From an uncultured Alphaproteobacteria bacterium (GTDB lineage Bacteria; Pseudomonadota; Alphaproteobacteria; RF32; CAG-239): a stretch of DNA of 10,261 nucleotides. Under the pieces are notes generated by a model that saw only the letters and a list, made by a program, of their open reading frames with translations, was not told the DNA's origin and made no database searches. The stretch's first letter is position 1, and each line of letters starts with the position of its first letter. The stretch is from positions 1 through 10,261 of the forward strand of contig CAMOLN010000015.1 in the NCBI GenBank assembly GCA_946618745.1, given 5' to 3'. The position numbers and the translations under genes were made by a program. Positions 8,078-10,261 of the stretch are shown piece after piece.

Positions 8078-8239
8078 TTAGTGCCCCGGATAATTGGCCT
8101 CGGGGTTTTGCTCACTGATCTGTTTTTTCAGGCGATCGATTTCATCGCTTTGCCGAGCGATGATCTTCGCCATTGCCCCCATCCATATCATCATGCCGAC
8201 AATAACCAGGAGCAAAATCAAAATTCCAAATGTCTTCAT
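8078..8239 (-). CDS. Micro-protein, one membrane helix plus charged tail (53 aa)
   Basis: This gene starts at ATG 8239, runs 53 codons and stops with TAA at 8080-8078. Residues 4-24 are a continuous hydrophobic helix (FGILILLLVIVGMMIWMGAM). Residues 25-45 are charged and helix-forming (AKIIARQSDEIDRLKKQ) with a heptad-like spacing of I and L that could form a short coiled coil, and the protein ends NYPGH. It looks like a small bitopic membrane protein with a cytoplasmic coiled-coil stub. Family and function are not recognised. It is the last of three tandem micro-genes, 31 nt after the one before, and is followed at once by a terminator. No Shine-Dalgarno is visible; the 25 nt before the ATG are nearly all A and T. 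Support comes from organisation and protein character. Confidence 0.7.
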   Translation of the reverse strand: MKTFGILILLLVIVGMMIWMGAMAKIIARQSDEIDRLKKQISEQNPEANYPGH

Positions 8240-8270
8240 AATACTTATTTTTTAATTTTTTAAGGTTTAA

Positions 8271-8396
8271 CTAATCGAAATCTCCCATCATGAGATATCT
8301 GTCGCGTTTTCTGCCCCGCCGTTCCTTTTTCAGCAAAACGGCTAAAACGATATTCAGCAATACCGATACAATCAAAGATACAATTAAAATCTTCAT
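8271..8396 (-). CDS. Micro-protein, one membrane helix plus basic tail (41 aa)
   Basis: ATG 8396 opens 41 codons ending in TAG at 8273-8271. Residues 1-22 (MKILIVSLIVSVLLNIVLAV) are a membrane helix, and 23-33 are strongly basic (KKERRGRKRDR), which predicts an N-out/C-in orientation. The first 19 residues match the neighbouring 8421-8582 product at 15 positions, and the first 57 bases match at 44, so the two genes are duplicates that diverged in the tail. A basic tail on a short helix also occurs in type I toxins and in small membrane-complex subunits; nothing here decides between these. It lies 24 nt after the previous micro-gene and 31 nt before the next. No Shine-Dalgarno is seen. Confidence 0.68.
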   Translation of the reverse strand: MKILIVSLIVSVLLNIVLAVLLKKERRGRKRDRYLMMGDFD

Positions 8397-8420
8397 AACA
8401 ACTAATTTTTAGATTTTACA

Positions 8421-8582
8421 CTAATCATTAGCTAAAGTATCCCCATGTATCTCCCATTGCCTCTGATTGAGCCTGCGCTCATACTCCAGTTGGCATATTT
8501 GTCGACGATACCTTAATATTCCGATGGCAAGAAAGATATTAAACGCCACCGATACAATCAGTAAAACAATTAAAATTTTCAT
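8421..8582 (-). CDS. Micro-protein, one membrane helix plus charged tail (53 aa), paralogue of neighbour
   Basis: ATG 8582 opens 53 codons ending in TAG at 8423-8421. Residues 1-22 (MKILIVLLIVSVAFNIFLAI) form a membrane helix. Residues 24-53 are hydrophilic (LRYRRQICQLEYERRLNQRQ, ending in DTLAND) and could be helical. It is the first gene of the three-gene micro-operon and shares its N-terminal helix with the 41-codon gene downstream. The tails differ entirely, as if the helix is the conserved working part or an anchor for variable tails. There is no Shine-Dalgarno; the start lies in an A/T-only context. Function unknown. Confidence 0.68.
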   Translation of the reverse strand: MKILIVLLIVSVAFNIFLAIGILRYRRQICQLEYERRLNQRQWEIHGDTLAND

Positions 8583-8681
8583 AAAATAATATTTAAGTTA
8601 ATAATCCAAATTGAGCTTTGATACTATATCTATAATTTTCGCTTGTCCAGCAAAAAAATCTCTTATTTTTAACGAAAACTG
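8583..8681. other. Divergent intergenic region between the micro-operon and the plus-strand unit
   Basis: This is an A/T-rich spacer with no gene. On the minus strand TTGCTG near 8653 could serve as a -35 for the micro-operon, with TATAGT 19 nt downstream, but the spacing is poor and I do not call a promoter there. Confidence 0.5.
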
Positions 8682-8710
8682 TTGCAAAAATGACAAAATT
8701 ATGGTATAAT
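8682..8710 (+). promoter_or_regulatory. Strong extended -10 sigma70 promoter
   Basis: TTGCAA (8682-8687) and a perfect TATAAT (8705-8710) are separated by exactly 17 nt. A TG at 8702-8703 adds the extended -10 element. Predicted transcription start is near 8717. It drives the structured leader and the 117-aa gene, divergent from the micro-operon. Confidence 0.75.
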
Positions 8711-8778
8711 TAAATTATAAAATATAATTAACATTTATTATTAACCAATTACCACAAAGACTGAAAGAAGAAAAAAGT

Positions 8779-8919
8779 TTGGTTATCCAAATTGTCGGAG
8801 GCATTATCCGTGAGGATAGTGATAAGTGCAATCAATCAGCACGAGGCTTCAGCAAGGCCCGCCCAAGTTTTCGCAAGGTTGCGACGGGAGAAAAATTACG
8901 ACTTTTTCAACTAAACCAA
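8779..8919 (+). ncRNA. Candidate structured leader or small RNA (family not recognised)
   Basis: Several hairpins occur in order: CATTATCC/GGATAGTG closed by a GTGA (GNRA) tetraloop at 8802-8821; GTGC/GCAC at 8826-8842; GGCTT/AAGGCC with a bulge at 8845-8859; TCGCA/TGCGA with loop AGGT at 8871-8884, which CCCG 8858-8861 and CGGG 8885-8888 could extend by borrowing from the third hairpin; and GAAAAA/TTTTTC at 8890-8908. TTGGTT (8779-8784) can pair with AACCAA (8914-8919) to close the domain. It lies between a strong promoter and the ATG at 8961 with no terminator between, so it is more likely a 5' leader of the 117-aa gene than a separate RNA. I could not match it to tmRNA, SRP, RNase P, 6S or a known riboswitch. 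An open frame without an ATG overlaps it, so coding cannot be fully excluded. Confidence 0.35.
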
Positions 8920-8960
8920 GTATTCTCTAGGAATTTGCGGCAATATTAAAAAACAAAAAT

Positions 8961-9314
8961 ATGGCACAAGTATTTAGTTTTGCTGTAAACCATTGGTGGA
9001 TTATCCTCGCCGGCATCGCCCTCCTTCCCACCTTGTTTTGGGCACTTTGGCCCTTTGTATTGGCCATTTTCGAACCAAAGGGGCTGACTATCCTTCCATA
9101 TAAAGAATATTGGGAGGAAGTAATATTAGCGGGACGTGACACAAAGAAAAGACATTGGTGGGAGTGGATACTCTGCACCAAATGGGTGCGGCTGATGAAC
9201 CGCATAACCTTCTTATGGATCTGGGGCTACCTCCTATTCCTGGTGGGTTATGCCATCGGTGTAGCCATCCACTGGATCGGCCGCGGCGTTGCTGCCGTAT
9301 ATAGGGCAATCTAA
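8961..9314 (+). CDS. Tryptophan-rich small membrane protein (117 aa), unknown function
   Basis: I do not recognise this protein. It has two membrane helices at about 13-37 and 83-105 and a hydrophilic loop at about 38-82 with mixed charges (EPKGLTILPYKEYWEEVI, RDTKKRHWWEWI). Twelve of 117 residues are tryptophan, clustered as HWW, FWALW, HWWEW and LWIWG near the predicted membrane borders, which suggests an interfacial membrane protein. ATG 8961 follows the A-rich stretch AAAAAACAAAAAT with no Shine-Dalgarno. Hand-counted GC of the gene is 174 of 354 (49%), clearly above the sampled stretches of the minus-strand operon (20 of 60 in asmA, 26 of 60 in uvrC). It is transcribed from the promoter at 8682-8710 through a long structured leader and ends before a strong terminator. 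Confidence 0.75.
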   Translation: MAQVFSFAVNHWWIILAGIALLPTLFWALWPFVLAIFEPKGLTILPYKEYWEEVILAGRDTKKRHWWEWILCTKWVRLMNRITFLWIWGYLLFLVGYAIGVAIHWIGRGVAAVYRAI

Positions 9315-9329
9315 ATAAAGCCCTACCTG

Positions 9330-9370
9330 CCCCGTTCCTGTTGTGAAACACGAACGGGGTTACCTTTTTT
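9330..9370 (+). terminator. Rho-independent terminator of the 117-aa gene
   Basis: The 8-bp arms CCCCGTTC (9330-9337) and GAACGGGG (9352-9359) extend, past one C/C mismatch, into TGTT/AACA closed by a GTGA tetraloop. Six T's follow at 9365-9370 after a short TTACC spacer. It starts 15 nt after the stop codon. Confidence 0.88.
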
Positions 9371-9403
9371 AAACCTAAAAAATTTTTCCCCTGCAAAATT
9401 ATC

Positions 9404-9431
9404 TTGAAAAATACAGAATAACTTCTATACT
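9404..9431 (+). promoter_or_regulatory. Sigma70-like promoter of the 87-aa gene
   Basis: TTGAAA (9404-9409, 5 of 6) and TATACT (9426-9431, 5 of 6) are separated by 16 nt. Transcription would start near 9438, leaving a 28-nt A/T-rich leader with no Shine-Dalgarno. The preceding terminator makes a separate promoter necessary. Confidence 0.65.
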
Positions 9432-9465
9432 GCACGTAATTATAATTTTTAATCTATTTATTATT

Positions 9466-9729
9466 ATGAAAACAAAATTTATAAAAAGAAATGAATTAAA
9501 GCCCTTTCTCCTTGGTGTCGGCGCTTGGATTGTAATTATGGTAATATTGCAATTCTTTGTCGGTTGGGAAAGCGCTTTGCTGTTGAGCCTGGCGGCAATG
9601 CTTTTGATAGGAGCCGTTGTTTTCATATACGACACTTTCAAAAAAGGTCGAAACGGTGTCTTATTGGCCTATGCTATCTGGGCTATACTCCTAGCCGTGG
9701 TTTTGGCAATTGAAGCTCTTAAGCCTTAA
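9466..9729 (+). CDS. Small three-helix membrane protein (87 aa), unknown function
   Basis: After a basic N-terminus (MKTKFIKRNELK) there are three predicted membrane helices at about 13-32, 36-55 and 64-83, with the short turn FVGWES and the basic loop DTFKKGRNG between them. By the positive-inside rule the N-terminus and the second loop are cytoplasmic. No catalytic motif is visible and I do not recognise the family; small multi-helix proteins of this kind include holins, immunity proteins and transporter accessories. The start ATG 9466 lies in TTTATTATT with no Shine-Dalgarno, as for the other small genes of this block. It has its own promoter and terminator. Confidence 0.75.
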   Translation: MKTKFIKRNELKPFLLGVGAWIVIMVILQFFVGWESALLLSLAAMLLIGAVVFIYDTFKKGRNGVLLAYAIWAILLAVVLAIEALKP

Positions 9730-9764
9730 AAAAAGTTTCTCTCACTCCCGAGAGAAACTTTTTT
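9729..9764 (+). terminator. Strong rho-independent terminator after the 87-aa gene
   Basis: There are perfect 15-nt arms at 9729-9743 and 9750-9764 with a 6-nt loop ACTCCC. The A-run and T-run in the arms make it usable from both strands. The stop codon TAA (9727-9729) touches its first base. Confidence 0.9.
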
Positions 9765-9772
9765 ATTTAACC

Positions 9773-9940
9773 AACCTACAAACATTTTCTCAAACAACTT
9801 TTATATAATAAAACTTGGGATAGTGCGTAAATAATAAAAACTCTCTTAAAAGCGACAAAAATCGCCTCAACATCATCAAAACTGCGAAGAATGGTACAGA
9901 TAAAGTCAAAATAAGAAGAGAGAAAATTCCAGTGTAGATA
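9773..9940. repeat. Tandem repeat unit 1 (168 bp)
   Basis: It begins AACCTACAAACATTTT and is nearly identical to the next unit, with only a few substitutions and one A-run indel. It contains the 18-bp arm at 9836-9853, a GCGA/TCGC hairpin at 9852-9865, and CTCTCTT (9841-9847) that can pair with AAGAGAG (9916-9922) across about 80 nt. A TATAAT lies upstream of the arm, without a good -35. No ORF is present. Confidence 0.85.
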
Positions 9941-10110
9941 AACCTACAAACATTTTTTCAAACTATTTTTATATAATAAAACTTGGGATAGTGCGTAAAT
10001 AATAAAAAACTCTCTTAAAAGCGACAAAAATCGCCTCAACATCCTCAAAACTGCGAAGAATGGTACAGATAAAGTCAAAATAAGAAGAGAGAAAATTCTA
10101 ATGTAGTAAA
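9941..10110. repeat. Tandem repeat unit 2 (170 bp)
   Basis: It directly follows unit 1 and matches it over its full length. Differences include C to T in the ATTTTCTC stretch, AA to TA in CAAACAAC, ATCATC to ATCCTC, and TTCCAGTG to TTCTAATG. The 18-bp arm recurs at 10005-10022. Its end can form a small inverted repeat with the next unit (ATGTAG/CTACAT). Confidence 0.85.
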
Positions 10111-10180
10111 AGCCTACATGGCCTTGTATAGTAAAACTCGGATAGCGTGCGTAAATAATAAAAAACCCTCTTAAAAGCGA
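10111..10180. repeat. Diverged third repeat unit, left part only
   Basis: AGCCTACA at its start and the stretch from about GTAAAACTCGGATAG through GTAAATAATAAAAAAC to AAAAGCGACA match units 1 and 2 with small indels. After 10182 the sequence is unrelated to those units. The homology stops inside the loop of the palindrome described separately. Confidence 0.75.
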
Positions 10181-10255
10181 CAGGAGTGTACTTGGGGTAC
10201 ATGACTTAGCTTTTAAGAGAGTTTTTGTATTAGTTACCAGCTAGACGAGTTTTAC
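10131..10255. repeat. Nested palindromic element, possible MITE-like unit or bidirectional terminator
   Basis: The outer inverted repeat is GTAAAACTCG (10131-10140) with CGAGTTTTAC (10246-10255). The inner arms at 10161-10178 and 10209-10226 pair at 17 of 18 positions, with a G-U pair at the exception in minus-strand RNA. The centre holds TGTAC/GTACA around TTGGG (10188-10202). T-runs border the inner arms on both strands, so it could also terminate transcription both ways. The element is 125 bp and carries no gene. Mobility is inferred from shape only. Confidence 0.6.
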
Positions 10256-10261
10256 ACTGCC

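Noticed and set aside
8081..8263. Plus-strand frame of 60 codons over the micro-genes
   Set aside because: It is antisense to the 53-codon membrane gene, rich in His/Pro without domain character, and has no promoter or binding site of its own.
8653..8720. Bacteroidota-type promoter (TTTG plus TAnnTTTG) for either divergent unit
   Set aside because: No segment matches both boxes; the sigma70-type match on the plus strand is much better.
8761..8949. Open frame of 62 codons from CTG 8761 to TAA 8947 overlapping the hairpin-rich leader
   Set aside because: It has no ATG, no ribosome binding site and no recognisable protein character. A rare-start gene cannot be excluded, so it is kept as an alternative to the structured RNA reading.
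8927..9435. Two minus-strand frames opposite the 117-aa gene
   Set aside because: They lie antisense to a gene with a good promoter and terminator and show no protein-like pattern.
9773..10226. CRISPR-like array
   Set aside because: The repeat period is about 168 bp with the whole unit conserved; there are no short repeats separated by unique spacers and no cas genes.
1..10261. tRNA, rRNA, integrase or transposase genes
   Set aside because: No such gene or cloverleaf was recognised by reading; mobility of the small-gene block is therefore not shown directly.

Overview
The window reads as a chromosomal segment of a low-GC proteobacterium, most likely an alphaproteobacterium. The evidence is the uvrC-pgsA gene pair, an alphaproteobacterial-looking RluC, an EnvZ/OmpR-type two-component pair and an AsmA protein. 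This is a judgement from protein character; no database search was run. A short block at about 8040-9765 looks different from the rest and may be of other origin.

Bases 1-8001 hold one tightly packed minus-strand transcription unit. In transcription order it is uvrC, pgsA, an OmpR-type response regulator, an EnvZ-type histidine kinase, a very acidic protein of unknown function, rluC, and the N-terminal 424 codons of an AsmA-family protein that runs off the left edge. Gaps between genes are 3-16 nt, except about 52 nt between uvrC and pgsA. The unit joins DNA repair, acidic phospholipid synthesis, envelope sensing, rRNA modification and envelope maintenance. A plausible sigma70 promoter sits just upstream of uvrC.

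Bases 8040-9765 hold only very small genes for membrane proteins, with their own promoters and terminators. Three tandem minus-strand micro-genes of 53, 41 and 53 codons each encode an N-terminal membrane helix with a charged tail. The 53- and 41-codon genes at 8421-8582 and 8271-8396 are paralogues. They end at a strong terminator at 8042-8074. Divergent from them is a near-consensus extended -10 promoter (8682-8710), a leader of about 245 nt with several hairpins (8779-8919), a 117-aa tryptophan-rich two-helix membrane protein and a terminator. A second promoter then serves an 87-aa three-helix membrane protein that also ends in a terminator. None of the five small genes has a visible Shine-Dalgarno, and their starts lie in A/T-only stretches. 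Most of the large minus-strand genes do have one. This suggests an acquired block, perhaps from a Bacteroidota-like donor, or an assembly joint.

Bases 9773-10261 are non-coding and repetitive. Two nearly identical units of about 168 bp are followed by a third whose left part matches them and whose right part is replaced by a near-perfect long palindrome. That palindrome lies inside an outer inverted repeat (10131-10255), like a small non-autonomous palindromic element. No tRNA, rRNA, transposase, integrase or CRISPR array was recognised.
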